DNA of 47,688 nt, from NCBI GenBank assembly GCA_002305685.1, contig DBQB01000071.1:1-47688 (forward strand). Reading direction: 5' to 3'. The notes below the pieces were generated by a model. That model was given only the letters and a program-made list of their open reading frames with translations, searched no databases and was not told where the DNA came from. Made by a program: the position numbers and the translations under genes. Within the stretch, counting starts at the first letter, position 1. Each line of letters starts with the position of its first letter. The stretch comes from Ruminococcaceae bacterium UBA1405 (GTDB lineage: Bacteria > Bacillota > Clostridia > Oscillospirales > Ruminococcaceae). This document shows positions 23,917 to 32,153 of this stretch, in pieces.

Positions 23917-25316
23917 TACCTCCTTTGCGGGAACCAGAGAAGTTGTCGAAAGCCTCGGGGAGATGTATTTTCCGGTTGAATCCATCCTCCATGAGCGAGC
24001 ATCACCTGACGGCAGTAATAAAGTCCCAATCCCAGATGTCCGGTTTGTGCTTTTTGGGTGTGGTAAGGGAAAAAAATAGAGTTTTTTTGCTGAGTATCAA
24101 TACCGGGACCGTTGTCCCAAACCATCAGCAGATCAAAATGCCCGCGATGTCCTGCTCTACGTATACCAGAAAAAAAGGCGATCTCTACTACGCCTTTTGG
24201 AGAATTGTCTGATGTGTTTTCTTCTGCTTCCAGCGCATTTTCCAACAGATTGCGCAGTACTTCCTGGATGTGATAAAGATCGCAATAGAGTTGGGCATGA
24301 GGTGTAATCCGGCAATGAATTTCTAGGTTTTTGCCGCGAAATTCCTCCACTGGTTGTTTCAGAAGGGTTTGTACCGAGTGGTGCTGGGGATGTATTACAA
24401 TTTCTCCGGAGTACAAAAGGATACGATCGGATAATCCTTGCAAATGTTCCACGGTGTTGGCAAGAATCTGAGCTTCCTCCAGATTAGGATCTATTTTTTC
24501 CTTCAAATTATAACTGCACCAAGAAAGTTTTACCAGATCCCGTTTGAGGGTATGGCTCAAAAACTGTGCGCCGCGAAACGCTGCCTGGCTTTCCAGCTCC
24601 CACTGATAGTGTTCGGTGTTGAGCCGGAGTCCCATGATTCCATCGTGAAACGCCAGATACAGATAAACTCCGATAGCAAAAACGATGAAAAACAAATTGC
24701 CTTTCCACCACTGCAATAACTGGTTCAGCTGCAGTGTGTGAAAGAGAAAAATGGTAATTAGCCAATACCATAGCGGAGGCAACAAAAGCAGGGCGATACA
24801 TCGCTTTTGACGACGCATCGTGCTGCTGGATTCTCCAATGATGGCCTTGATCATCAAAAAGGTGAACAGTATTCCATAAATCATGTTATAACAGCAAAAA
24901 CAGATCCAGAAAGACAAGCTACTTCGCTGCAATTTGTAGGTCTGGACGGGAGGAAAAAGAATTGCCAACAGCGCTGCAGGGAGAAGCAATACCCAACCCC
25001 ATTTCTTCAGGAAGTGAAATCCTTCTGAACGATAAAAATGTAGCGCAAACAAAAAAGCTGTTGGCATAGCAGACAAATATAGGATGCTGGTCATGATAGC
25101 ATAAAGATTTTGGGCAGTCTGTGAGCTAAGGTATCCGCTGGCCAGCAATACCGGTGCCAGATCATAATAAAAATACTCTTTAAAAGTTCCGAGGCTGAAG
25201 AGCATTCCGGAGATAAAACATAACCGGTTCAAGGGATGCCGGGTATTGGAGAAAAGTATGAGGGTAAAAAACAGCCAGATCACCACGGTAGAGAACAGCG
25301 TGAGCGGGAGGTACAT
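23916..25316 (-). CDS. Seven-TM sensor histidine kinase
   Basis: Membrane sensor kinase of 466 residues. Seven hydrophobic segments fill the first 230 residues (VVIWLFFTLILF, FISGMLFSLGTF, ILYLSAMPTAFLFALHF, WVLLLPAALLAILFP, CYNMIYGILFTFLMI, IALLLLPPLWYWLITIFLF, LFFIVFAIGVYLYLAF), with no extracellular sensor domain. The dimerisation/phospho-acceptor region is FLSHTLKRDLVKLSW, and the ATPase domain has VLRNLLENALEAEE, DNGPGID and GHLGLGLYYCRQVML. The partner regulator follows with a one-base overlap and a clear coupling site. It diverges from the Ser/Thr kinase cluster across a 166-base control region, so it may regulate that cluster; the signal is unknown. Confidence 0.85.
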   Translation of the reverse strand: MYLPLTLFSTVVIWLFFTLILFSNTRHPLNRLCFISGMLFSLGTFKEYFYYDLAPVLLASGYLSSQTAQNLYAIMTSILYLSAMPTAFLFALHFYRSEGFHFLKKWGWVLLLPAALLAILFPPVQTYKLQRSSLSFWICFCCYNMIYGILFTFLMIKAIIGESSSTMRRQKRCIALLLLPPLWYWLITIFLFHTLQLNQLLQWWKGNLFFIVFAIGVYLYLAFHDGIMGLRLNTEHYQWELESQAAFRGAQFLSHTLKRDLVKLSWCSYNLKEKIDPNLEEAQILANTVEHLQGLSDRILLYSGEIVIHPQHHSVQTLLKQPVEEFRGKNLEIHCRITPHAQLYCDLYHIQEVLRNLLENALEAEENTSDNSPKGVVEIAFFSGIRRAGHRGHFDLLMVWDNGPGIDTQQKNSIFFPYHTQKAQTGHLGLGLYYCRQVMLAHGGWIQPENTSPRGFRQLLWFPQRR

Positions 25317-25348
25317 AGGATTTCCCCTTCCGATATGGATATATCTTC

Positions 25349-25354
25349 ATTATA
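25349..25354 (-). promoter_or_regulatory. -10 box for histidine kinase-regulator genes
   Basis: On the minus strand a perfect TATAAT, about 33 bases before the kinase start. No good -35 lies at 16-18 bases, so an activator or weak promoter is likely. Confidence 0.4.
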
Positions 25355-25418
25355 ACGTATATTAGTATCTTTTGAAGTCCAAATACAATAAAAAAATGGA
25401 TTCCTATGAATTTTAGGA

Positions 25419-25446
25419 TTGATGAAGAAGAGTAATATATTACAAT
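25419..25446 (+). promoter_or_regulatory. Candidate promoter for LRR-kinase cluster
   Basis: TTGATG (25419-25424), a 16-base spacer and TACAAT (25441-25446), 36 bases before the kinase start. It is the only plausible promoter I see for the six-gene cluster. Confidence 0.45.
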
Positions 25447-25482
25447 GGAATCATAAAGAAAGGGAGCGAAAGGAGAAGCGGC

Positions 25483-25923
25483 ATGGGAATGGATGTCAAC
25501 CGAATGTGTATGGGATGCATGGCGGCGGAAATGCCGCCGCGTGGGCCCTGCTCTCAATGTGGTTTTCAGGAGAAGGCATACATACCGCAACCCCATATTT
25601 TGCCGCTGCGTACCATCTTAAGTGGAAAATATCTGGTGGGACGTATGATTGGACAGGGCGGTTTTGGTATCATTTATCTGGGTTGGGACCTCAATTTGGA
25701 TATGAAGTTAGCCATCAAGGAATATTATCCCAATGGATTTGTGATCCGAGACTGCCATACCAGCACCACTTTGACGCCATATACCGGAGAGTATGAAGTT
25801 TTTTCCGTAAAGGCCTGGAAAAGTTTGTGGATGAGGCGAAACGGTTGGCCAAATTTTACTCGCTGCCTGGCATTGTTTCGGTTCGGGACTATTTTCAGGA
25901 GAATGGAACCGCCTATATTGTGA
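25483..25923 (+). CDS. Ser/Thr protein kinase, N-terminal fragment (zinc ribbon + N-lobe)
   Basis: The first part of a PknB-like kinase. A zinc-ribbon-like head MCMGCMAAEM-PPRGPCSQCGF (two CxxC pairs, residues 8-28) precedes the N-lobe: IGQGGFGIIYLGWD (glycine loop) and KLAIKEYYPNG with the ATP-binding lysine. True homology stops near residue 107 at a T6 run (25799-25804). After that this frame gives unrelated residues to 25923, while the expected continuation FRKGLEKFVDEAKRLAKF appears in the next frame. One extra T would join the two fragments into a single 838-residue protein. Start ATG 25483 follows AAAGGAG by seven bases. Confidence 0.75.
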   Translation: MGMDVNRMCMGCMAAEMPPRGPCSQCGFQEKAYIPQPHILPLRTILSGKYLVGRMIGQGGFGIIYLGWDLNLDMKLAIKEYYPNGFVIRDCHTSTTLTPYTGEYEVFSVKAWKSLWMRRNGWPNFTRCLALFRFGTIFRRMEPPIL

Positions 25924-27998
25924 TGGAGTTTATTGAAGGACAGGATCTGAAAGCGTATCTGGAACAGCGGGGAGGGAGTCTTTCCCTAGAAGAGACGCTT
26001 AATATGATGCGTCCTTTGATGGAATCCCTGGCAGTGGTGCATCAAAGCGGAATTATCCATCGAGATATCAGCCCGGACAACATTATGATCGATGGCCAAG
26101 GCCGGATACATCTGTTGGATTTTGGCGCGGCGCGGGAATTTGGAAAAAAGGAAAGCCAAACGATTCTGCTCAAACATGGCTATGCTCCCTATGAGCAGTA
26201 TCTAAGTAACTCAAAGCAGGGACCATGGACTGATATTTATGCGCTGAGCGCAACGATTTATCACTGTATCACTGGACAGATTCCAGAGGAAGCGCCGCGG
26301 CGAGTACCAACGGATCATCTGCAAAAACCTAGCGCACTGGGAGTGAAACTTTCCCGGGACCAAGAAGCAGCGCTGATGAAAGGGTTGGCTTTTCTCTCCG
26401 AAGATCGCTGGCAAAGCATATCGGAGATGGCACGGGCTTTGTATGAGAATAAACCTGACCCCGCCCCCGATCCCAACAACCTCGATTCTTTCATCCAAAA
26501 GCTGATCCAATGGTGGAAAAAGCTGCCGGCAAAAGGTAGAAGAGGGGTGATAGGAGGTTGTGTAGGTGCGTTGGCTTTGGTGGTACTGCTGCCCATGATA
26601 TGGGGGCGAACTGGTTCTCCGGATCTGGTGCAGCAATCTTCCAACACATCCTCCCATCCGGACATCTCCTCCGTATCCCATTCGGTGTCCAGCAGTTCCC
26701 ATTCTCTAGCAGTACCGCCGATGGAGCAGTGGGGGCAGCAGAGCAGTACCCAATCTACCGCTTCCGGAACTGCTCAGCTGCGGCAGCCAGAAGATCCCAA
26801 TGCGGTGGTCACGTTTTCTGATTGGGCTATGGAGTATCATATTCGCAACGCGTTGGAAAAACCGCAGGGAGATATCACCGCCGGGGAGCTGGCACAGATT
26901 GAGCAGTTGCACATCTGCGATATTGTGTCTACCGTTAACGCACCGCCGCCAGATTTTTCTGGAAGGACGAGCAAAATGTCGGATGGCTCCCCCGTTCCGC
27001 ATCTGACAACACTGGAAGATCTGCGATATTTTATCAATCTTAAGGAGCTCACCCTATACAACCAGGATTTCAACGATATCTCTCCCATTGCCCAGCTTAT
27101 GGGGCTAACCCACTTAAATCTGACCGGAAACGAGATATTTGATTTTACACCCCTTTCTCATTTGAAAAATCTGGAGTGTCTGAACCTGGAAAGTATGATC
27201 CGCTGGTGCCTTTCTGATCTGTCATTTCTCTCGGAGCTTACGGGTCTGAGAGAGCTGTATCTGGACGATAACCGACGGTTGACCGATCTTTCTCCTCTGA
27301 AAAATTTAACAGGGTTGGAGACGCTGAGCATGGAGTATGTGGGACAACAAGCGTTGGAGGATACTGAGGAATATCTAGATATTTCCTTTCTGTCCCAACT
27401 GACCCAAATGAAAAGCCTGACACTCAAGAACTGTAAAATTTATGATCTAATGGCGCTTACACGGATGAGTTGTTTGGAAGAGCTGGATATCACCTCCACG
27501 CCGGTATCGGATTTGAGCCTGCTGATCGATTTTTCCCAGCTTAAAATATTCCGGTATTCTCCCGGGTACTATGATTCTTACGAGTCCCGCCGGGTGGTCA
27601 CCGATCTGTCCCCACTCTCCGGACTTTTGCAGCTCACCGAGCTGGAGTTGGACGATCTGTCTGCGCCGGAGCTCTCCGCGTTGGAGGGTTTGACCAATCT
27701 GGAAAAACTTTCTGTTACCCACAGCGAGATCACCGATCTGTCGGCGCTCAAAGGGTTGACCAATCTGGTGGAGCTGGATGTGGAGGACAACGACATCACC
27801 GATCTCTCCCCGCTGGCGGGGAAAAAGAAACTGGAGAAACTCTGGATTCGAAAAAACCCGATATCGGATTTGAGTCCGCTGCGTAGCAACGAAAATTTAA
27901 TCTATCTTCGGGTCAAACTCTTTGACAGCGATCAATGTTTGGTTACCGATTGGACACCGGTGGAGCACGTGGAAACGGTTGTAGGCCGTCCGGAATAA
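25827..27998 (+). CDS. Ser/Thr protein kinase, C-terminal part (C-lobe, TM, leucine-rich repeats)
   Basis: Continuation of the kinase at 25483 in the shifted frame (real homology begins about 25803). Catalytic loop HRDISPDN (Asp80, Asn85 of this fragment), DFGAAR (Asp98) and the activation segment KHGYAPYEQY are complete, so the enzyme would be active if the frame is intact in the cell. A transmembrane helix (GGCVGALALVVLLPMIW) near residue 245 is followed by a Ser-rich stalk. About ten to twelve internalin-like leucine-rich repeats then follow, such as LTHLNLTGNEIFDFTPLSHL and LVELDVEDNDITDLSPLAG. The topology predicts a cytosolic kinase with an extracellular LRR sensor. It heads the FHA/PP2C/protease cluster. 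A natural start is not needed here; ATG 25827 is only the first in frame. Confidence 0.8.
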   Translation: MDEAKRLAKFYSLPGIVSVRDYFQENGTAYIVMEFIEGQDLKAYLEQRGGSLSLEETLNMMRPLMESLAVVHQSGIIHRDISPDNIMIDGQGRIHLLDFGAAREFGKKESQTILLKHGYAPYEQYLSNSKQGPWTDIYALSATIYHCITGQIPEEAPRRVPTDHLQKPSALGVKLSRDQEAALMKGLAFLSEDRWQSISEMARALYENKPDPAPDPNNLDSFIQKLIQWWKKLPAKGRRGVIGGCVGALALVVLLPMIWGRTGSPDLVQQSSNTSSHPDISSVSHSVSSSSHSLAVPPMEQWGQQSSTQSTASGTAQLRQPEDPNAVVTFSDWAMEYHIRNALEKPQGDITAGELAQIEQLHICDIVSTVNAPPPDFSGRTSKMSDGSPVPHLTTLEDLRYFINLKELTLYNQDFNDISPIAQLMGLTHLNLTGNEIFDFTPLSHLKNLECLNLESMIRWCLSDLSFLSELTGLRELYLDDNRRLTDLSPLKNLTGLETLSMEYVGQQALEDTEEYLDISFLSQLTQMKSLTLKNCKIYDLMALTRMSCLEELDITSTPVSDLSLLIDFSQLKIFRYSPGYYDSYESRRVVTDLSPLSGLLQLTELELDDLSAPELSALEGLTNLEKLSVTHSEITDLSALKGLTNLVELDVEDNDITDLSPLAGKKKLEKLWIRKNPISDLSPLRSNENLIYLRVKLFDSDQCLVTDWTPVEHVETVVGRPE

Positions 27999-28015
27999 AG
28001 AAAGGATTGTTATGT

Positions 28016-28528
28016 ATGCAAATGGAAAAATGTCCTAATGGCCATTTTTATGACGCATCAAAGCACCAACAGTGCCCGTATTGCAAAGGTTTGGGCAATG
28101 TGGTGGGGGTGACAGTGCCGGTGGAGCGTCCCCATAGGATAGAGACCAATCCAAACGCAACGGTGGCGGTGATCCAAAAGCAGTTGGGTATAGACCCTGT
28201 GGTGGGGTGGCTGGTGTGTGTGGAAGGTGTGGAAAAGGGACGGGATTACCGGCTTCATACCGATAACAACTATATTGGAAGGGATCCGTCTATGGATGTT
28301 TGTATATCGGGGGATGAGACCATTTCCCGGGCACGCCATGCGGTGATCACCTATGATTTTGAGAGCAAAACTTTTTACCTGACCCCCAAAGATGGCCGAA
28401 GTAATCCATGTCTTAACGGTAAACCGGTGATGACCATGGTAGAACTGAAAGCCAATGACCGGATACGGTTGGGACAGACTACGCTATTGTTCTTCCCGCT
28501 ATGTTCCGACGCTTTTGACTGGCGGTGA
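28016..28528 (+). CDS. Zinc-ribbon FHA domain protein
   Basis: Cytosolic protein of 170 residues. The first 20 residues form a zinc ribbon-like knuckle (EKCPNGHFYDASKHQQCPYC), then a linker, then a forkhead-associated domain that binds phosphothreonine: RLHTDNNYIGRDPSMDVCIS, SRARHAVITYD and a degenerate NPCLNGKPV loop. Start ATG 28016 is nine bases after AAGGA; an earlier out-of-frame ATG at 28012 is not used. It follows the kinase by 17 bases and precedes a PP2C gene by ten, so it is likely the reader or adaptor of the kinase. The canonical FHA GRD and SRxH positions are kept. Confidence 0.8.
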   Translation: MQMEKCPNGHFYDASKHQQCPYCKGLGNVVGVTVPVERPHRIETNPNATVAVIQKQLGIDPVVGWLVCVEGVEKGRDYRLHTDNNYIGRDPSMDVCISGDETISRARHAVITYDFESKTFYLTPKDGRSNPCLNGKPVMTMVELKANDRIRLGQTTLLFFPLCSDAFDWR

Positions 28529-28538
28529 GGCAGGGACT

Positions 28539-29324
28539 ATGGATGGGCAAAAAAAGTGCCGGTGGCAAAGATTACAGGTTGGAAGTTTCAGCGGTCAGGG
28601 TGGCAGAGAACAGCAGCAGGACAGTTTTGGCCTCTGTACCCCTTCTCCCGAAAAGGGTATGCTGGCCGTGGTAGCTGACGGCATGGGAGGGCTGCAAAAT
28701 GGTGGTGAACTTGCAAGGATGACAGTAGACGTGCTGCTACACCATTTTCAAAGTACTCCGGTGCCCACCGATGAAAGGTTGGAACTGTGCGATTTGTGTG
28801 CAGTGGCTAGGCGAACGGTAGAGACCTATTTGGGACCTTATGGACGGGGAAAGGGAGGGACCACCCTGGTAATGGCGCTGTTGCGCCGGGGAAAGGTTTC
28901 CTTTCTCTCGGTAGGGGATAGCCGTATTGCGTTGGTGAGGAGCGGTGGATTGGTATGGCTCAACCGTCCTCACGATTATGCTGCACAGCTTTCCCAATTG
29001 GCAGTGCAGGGAGAAATCCCTTTGGATCAGGTATTGCGTGATCCTCAGCGGATGGCGCTAACCTCCTATCTGGGCAGCGATCGGCCGCTGCTGGTGGACG
29101 TCTCTCCGGAACCAGTGACGCTGGTGAAGGGAGATCGGTTGCTGCTGCTTTCTGACGGGGTTTTCGGAGTACTTAGCCAACAGGAGATGACTGCCTGTAT
29201 CAAAGGAACCGCAGGAAAGACGGCTGAACGTCTGGAAAAGAAAATCCTTGTCAAAAAGGAAAATGATCAGGACAACTTTACCGGTATCGTTCTGCGATAT
29301 GGATATAGGTTTTGGGGAGGATAA
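28539..29324 (+). CDS. PP2C-type Ser/Thr phosphatase (first copy)
   Basis: Metal-dependent protein phosphatase of 261 residues, cytosolic. All PP2C motifs with metal-binding aspartates are present: REQQQDSFG, VVADGMGGLQNGG, SVGDSRIALV, LLSDGVFGVL and DQDNFTGIVL. Start ATG 28539 (MDGQKK) lies ten bases past the FHA stop; the upstream site (GAGGCAGGG) is modest. It presumably reverses the phosphorylation made by the LRR kinase. Differs clearly from the second PP2C of the cluster, so the two may have separate targets. Confidence 0.87.
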   Translation: MDGQKKCRWQRLQVGSFSGQGGREQQQDSFGLCTPSPEKGMLAVVADGMGGLQNGGELARMTVDVLLHHFQSTPVPTDERLELCDLCAVARRTVETYLGPYGRGKGGTTLVMALLRRGKVSFLSVGDSRIALVRSGGLVWLNRPHDYAAQLSQLAVQGEIPLDQVLRDPQRMALTSYLGSDRPLLVDVSPEPVTLVKGDRLLLLSDGVFGVLSQQEMTACIKGTAGKTAERLEKKILVKKENDQDNFTGIVLRYGYRFWGG

Positions 29325-29330
29325 AAGAGT

Positions 29331-30656
29331 ATGGGAAAACGAATGGTTGCATTTTGTATGGGGATATTTCTGTCTTTGGGAATCCCAGTGGAGGTGATGG
29401 CGGAGGATACACCGGTGACACTGGCCCGGGAGGGGGTGGTGCGTATCATCGGGGAAGATACGCAGGGGAAATTGTATCATTCCGGAAGTGGTTTTGCCGT
29501 GGGGATCCCGGGGGAAAAGGTGGATACTTTTGTTACCAACAATCATGTAATTGCACCCTTTGAGAAGGTATATGTGGTGCTGGATTATGTGGGAGAAGGA
29601 GGTACCTGGATCGAGGCGTCTGTACTTAAAACCTGGGATTCCCAGTCGCCGGATTTGGCCATCCTGTCGATACAGACGCCTGTGGACGCCTGGACGCCGC
29701 TGCCCCTGATGTCGGCAGCCAATGTGGAGGCAACACAGGAAGTCTATGCCCTGGGATTTCCAGGGGTAGCGGATATCATCTCCGATAATGCGCAGCAACT
29801 TGTGCCCTCCACCTCACAGGATGTTACGATTACCAAAGGCATTGTCAGCAAAACCCAGATCACCTACAAAAATACCGACGCCATCCAGACCGATGCAGAG
29901 ATAAACGGTGGAAATTCCGGCGGTCCATTGATTACCGGGGATGGATATGTGGTGGGAATCAATACCGTTGGGGTACAGAATCAGACGGGGGCTACCTTCG
30001 GGGTGAATGGTTCCCTTTATATTGATTATGCTATGGCCGCACTGGATGAGCTGGGGATCGCTTATACCACTGCCTCCCCTCCTACCGCTTCGTCTCAACA
30101 GTCATTCCAGCCCTCCTCTGAGGCCGTTTCTTCCGTTCTGTCCTCCCAATCGGAAGAGGCGTCTGTTTCCGAATCCAACTCTGCTGGTCCCAGATTCATC
30201 GCCTTTTTGGCCGTAGGTGGGGTGCTAATTTTGGTGGTTCTGGTGGCAGCAGCGTTGTTGGTAGTAATCTTTTCCCGCCGGAACAGAGGCGGTTCGTCGT
30301 CCTCAAAAGATACTCGACGGGTATCCAAAACCATTGCAGTAGGTCCTGCCCTGCGGCTTAAGGCGGTATCTGGAAACCTGGCCGGCGGGATTTTCCCGAT
30401 TGACGAAGTGGTGGTGATCGGACGAGATCCGGCCAGATGTAACGTTCTGTTCCCCGATGAGACCGCAGGAGTCAGTGCTGTACACTGTGAGATCCGTCAG
30501 GAGGGTTCCGGGTATCTTCTTACCGATCTAGGTTCCACATATGGAACCTTTTTCTCCAACGGTTCCCGGTTGTCGCCCCATGTTCCCTATCCCATCAAAC
30601 AGGGAGATCAGTTTTATCTGGGGGACAGTCAAAATCGGTTCGAGGCAATGGTTTGA
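29331..30656 (+). CDS. Trypsin-like (S1C) protease with TM and cytosolic FHA domain
   Basis: A 441-residue, single-pass membrane protein. A signal peptide (MVAFCMGIFLSLGIPVEVMA, cleavage near residue 24) leads an HtrA-type serine protease domain outside the cell with a complete triad: His72 in TNNHVI, Asp108 in PDLAIL, Ser196 in GGNSGGPL. No PDZ domain follows. A Ser-rich stalk leads to a transmembrane helix (about residues 282-308, FLAVGGVLILVVLVAA), a basic stop-transfer RRNR, then a cytosolic FHA domain with VVIGRDPARCNVLF, VSAVHCEI and LGSTYGTF. The design couples internal phosphothreonine binding to external proteolysis, in either direction. It is seven bases after the PP2C gene and six to 24 bases before the next. 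Confidence 0.85.
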   Translation: MGKRMVAFCMGIFLSLGIPVEVMAEDTPVTLAREGVVRIIGEDTQGKLYHSGSGFAVGIPGEKVDTFVTNNHVIAPFEKVYVVLDYVGEGGTWIEASVLKTWDSQSPDLAILSIQTPVDAWTPLPLMSAANVEATQEVYALGFPGVADIISDNAQQLVPSTSQDVTITKGIVSKTQITYKNTDAIQTDAEINGGNSGGPLITGDGYVVGINTVGVQNQTGATFGVNGSLYIDYAMAALDELGIAYTTASPPTASSQQSFQPSSEAVSSVLSSQSEEASVSESNSAGPRFIAFLAVGGVLILVVLVAAALLVVIFSRRNRGGSSSSKDTRRVSKTIAVGPALRLKAVSGNLAGGIFPIDEVVVIGRDPARCNVLFPDETAGVSAVHCEIRQEGSGYLLTDLGSTYGTFFSNGSRLSPHVPYPIKQGDQFYLGDSQNRFEAMV

Positions 30657-30679
30657 CCGGAGAAAAAGAGGTAACAAAT

Positions 30680-31162
30680 ATGCTTCGCCTATGGGACAAT
30701 CGGCTTGCTTTACCTCCTTTTTTCATTCGGGTGTGGCAGAGTGCCAGGAGAAGGACGAGACAAAAAAAGATGACCGTCTGTGCCATCCCGGCCTGTAATG
30801 TTCAGATGGCTCCAGATCATCCGGTCAACGCCCCTGGCGTCTATTGCTGTTCTGGAGAATTTTGTGGCAGCTTTTTTTATTTTTCTGCCAAAGAGTGCAA
30901 AATTGTGATGGGACGGGATCCCTCGTGCTGCAATGTTGTGTTTTCCTCCAGCGCCAAAGACATCGGTGCTCGTCACTGTGAGCTGATCTGGGATCAGAGC
31001 AGCCAGAGTATGATCTATCGGAATCTGAGTTCCAGCCATGGCGCCCGGCTGTATGATGGCAGATGTCTTGCTGCCGGGGAGATGGCGGTGCTGCGGGATG
31101 GACAGGTATTTGAGATTGGGGGATCAAACCGTTTTATGCTGCGTATCTCCAAAGGAGGATAA
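30680..31162 (+). CDS. Small FHA domain protein
   Basis: FHA protein of 160 residues. A basic, aromatic head (RLALPPFFIRVWQSARRRTRQKK, quoted here only as LPPFFIRVWQSARRR) precedes a cysteine-rich stretch (VYCCSGEFCGSFF), then the FHA fold KIVMGRDPSCCNVVF, DIGARHCELIW and NLSSSHGARLYDG. ATG 30680 has AGAGG eight bases upstream; a TTG at 30653 overlapping the protease stop is possible but less likely. It closely resembles the FHA domain of the upstream protease, suggesting duplication or binding to a similar phosphosite. Confidence 0.75.
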   Translation: MLRLWDNRLALPPFFIRVWQSARRRTRQKKMTVCAIPACNVQMAPDHPVNAPGVYCCSGEFCGSFFYFSAKECKIVMGRDPSCCNVVFSSSAKDIGARHCELIWDQSSQSMIYRNLSSSHGARLYDGRCLAAGEMAVLRDGQVFEIGGSNRFMLRISKGG

Positions 31163-31166
31163 CAAG

Positions 31167-31892
31167 TTGAAGGTGGAAACATCCCTTTGTTGGGAACTGG
31201 GAAGTAGAAGGGAAAATGAAGACTATGTTCTGCAGATGCGCCACGAAAAGCAGGATGCAGCCGTGTTTGTGGCGGCTGACGGACTAGGCGGCTATGGGGG
31301 AGGTGCGCAGGCCTCCCGAATCGCTGCACATACGATCGCAGAAGGCTTTCTGGATGTGCTTAGCTTGCGGACAGATGTTTTGACAGGACTATTTTTTCAG
31401 GCCAATGAAGCAGTAAGAAAGCTGCAAGTCGACGGATTGCAGATGCGTTCCACCGCTGCGGCGCTGTTTTTGCTGGACGGAGCTTTGGCGATGGGATATA
31501 TTGGAGATACCCGAATCTACCGGTTTCGCAACGATCACATTCTCTATCAGTCTAAAGATCACAGTGTGCCCCAGATGGCAGTGGACGCAGGGGATCTGGA
31601 CGAGCAAGAGATCCGGTTTCACCCCGATCGCAACCGGCTGCTCTATGCGTTGGGGGAGCGGTACTGCCGCCCCTGCGTTATGCAACTATCTCCGCTGAAA
31701 GCTGGGGACGCATTTTTGTTGTGCACCGACGGTTTCTGGGAGTATGTAACCGAACCGGTGATGCTGCAGCAGCTGGCTGGCGCTTCGACGGCACAGCAGT
31801 GGATCGGCGGGCTTAAAAACTATCTCTGTGCAATACCCACAGATGGACATGACAATTATTCCGCCATTGGAATTATGGTGACAGAGAAATGA
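31167..31892 (+). CDS. PP2C-type Ser/Thr phosphatase (second copy)
   Basis: Protein phosphatase of 241 residues with motifs NEDYVLQM, VAADGLGGYGGGAQ, YIGDTRIYRF, LLCTDGFWEY and HDNYSAIGIM. It starts at TTG 31167 (LKVETSLCWELGSRREN), eight bases after AAAGGAGG, four bases past the preceding stop; upstream in-frame ATGs lie inside the FHA gene and lack sites. Last gene of the six-gene phospho-signalling cluster and followed by a strong terminator. Having two phosphatases for one kinase in a single operon is unusual. Confidence 0.85.
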   Translation: MKVETSLCWELGSRRENEDYVLQMRHEKQDAAVFVAADGLGGYGGGAQASRIAAHTIAEGFLDVLSLRTDVLTGLFFQANEAVRKLQVDGLQMRSTAAALFLLDGALAMGYIGDTRIYRFRNDHILYQSKDHSVPQMAVDAGDLDEQEIRFHPDRNRLLYALGERYCRPCVMQLSPLKAGDAFLLCTDGFWEYVTEPVMLQQLAGASTAQQWIGGLKNYLCAIPTDGHDNYSAIGIMVTEK

Positions 31893-31960
31893 GAAAAGCT
31901 CTTATCTGGATACAGGGTGTTTCTGGTGATGGAGGGATACTTGTAATGCCAGATGGCCTG

Positions 31961-31998
31961 AAAATTGCCGCGAAACCCCAGGTTTCGCGGCAATTTTT
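31961..31998 (+). terminator. Terminator ending the kinase/FHA/PP2C cluster
   Basis: A perfect stem AAATTGCCGCGAAACC / GGTTTCGCGGCAATTT (31962-31996) with a three- to four-base loop runs into a T tract. Confidence 0.9.
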
Positions 31999-32153
31999 GT
32001 CAGATGACCTGCGGTAAGGTTTATTGTTAAACCATTACCCACATATTCTTTATACGCTCTTAATATATAAATGGGATGCTTAATGTCCCTTTTAGGCGAT
32101 TTATGAATAATAGAGTTATAGAAAACAGGAGAGTAGAAAGAGGTGCGGCCTAT

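Noticed and set aside
25419..25796. Separate 125-residue protein in another frame over the kinase start
   Set aside because: Its translation has no domain features and it overlaps the convincing zinc-ribbon and glycine-loop frame.
25483..31892. Part of an ESX/type VII or type VI secretion locus
   Set aside because: FHA, kinase and PP2C genes suggest it, but there is no EssC-like ATPase, WXG100 protein, Hcp, VgrG or sheath gene in the window.
31999..32153. c-di-AMP (ydaO-type) riboswitch before ktrB
   Set aside because: Looked for because it is common before potassium genes; the region is short and AT-rich and does not show the conserved blocks.
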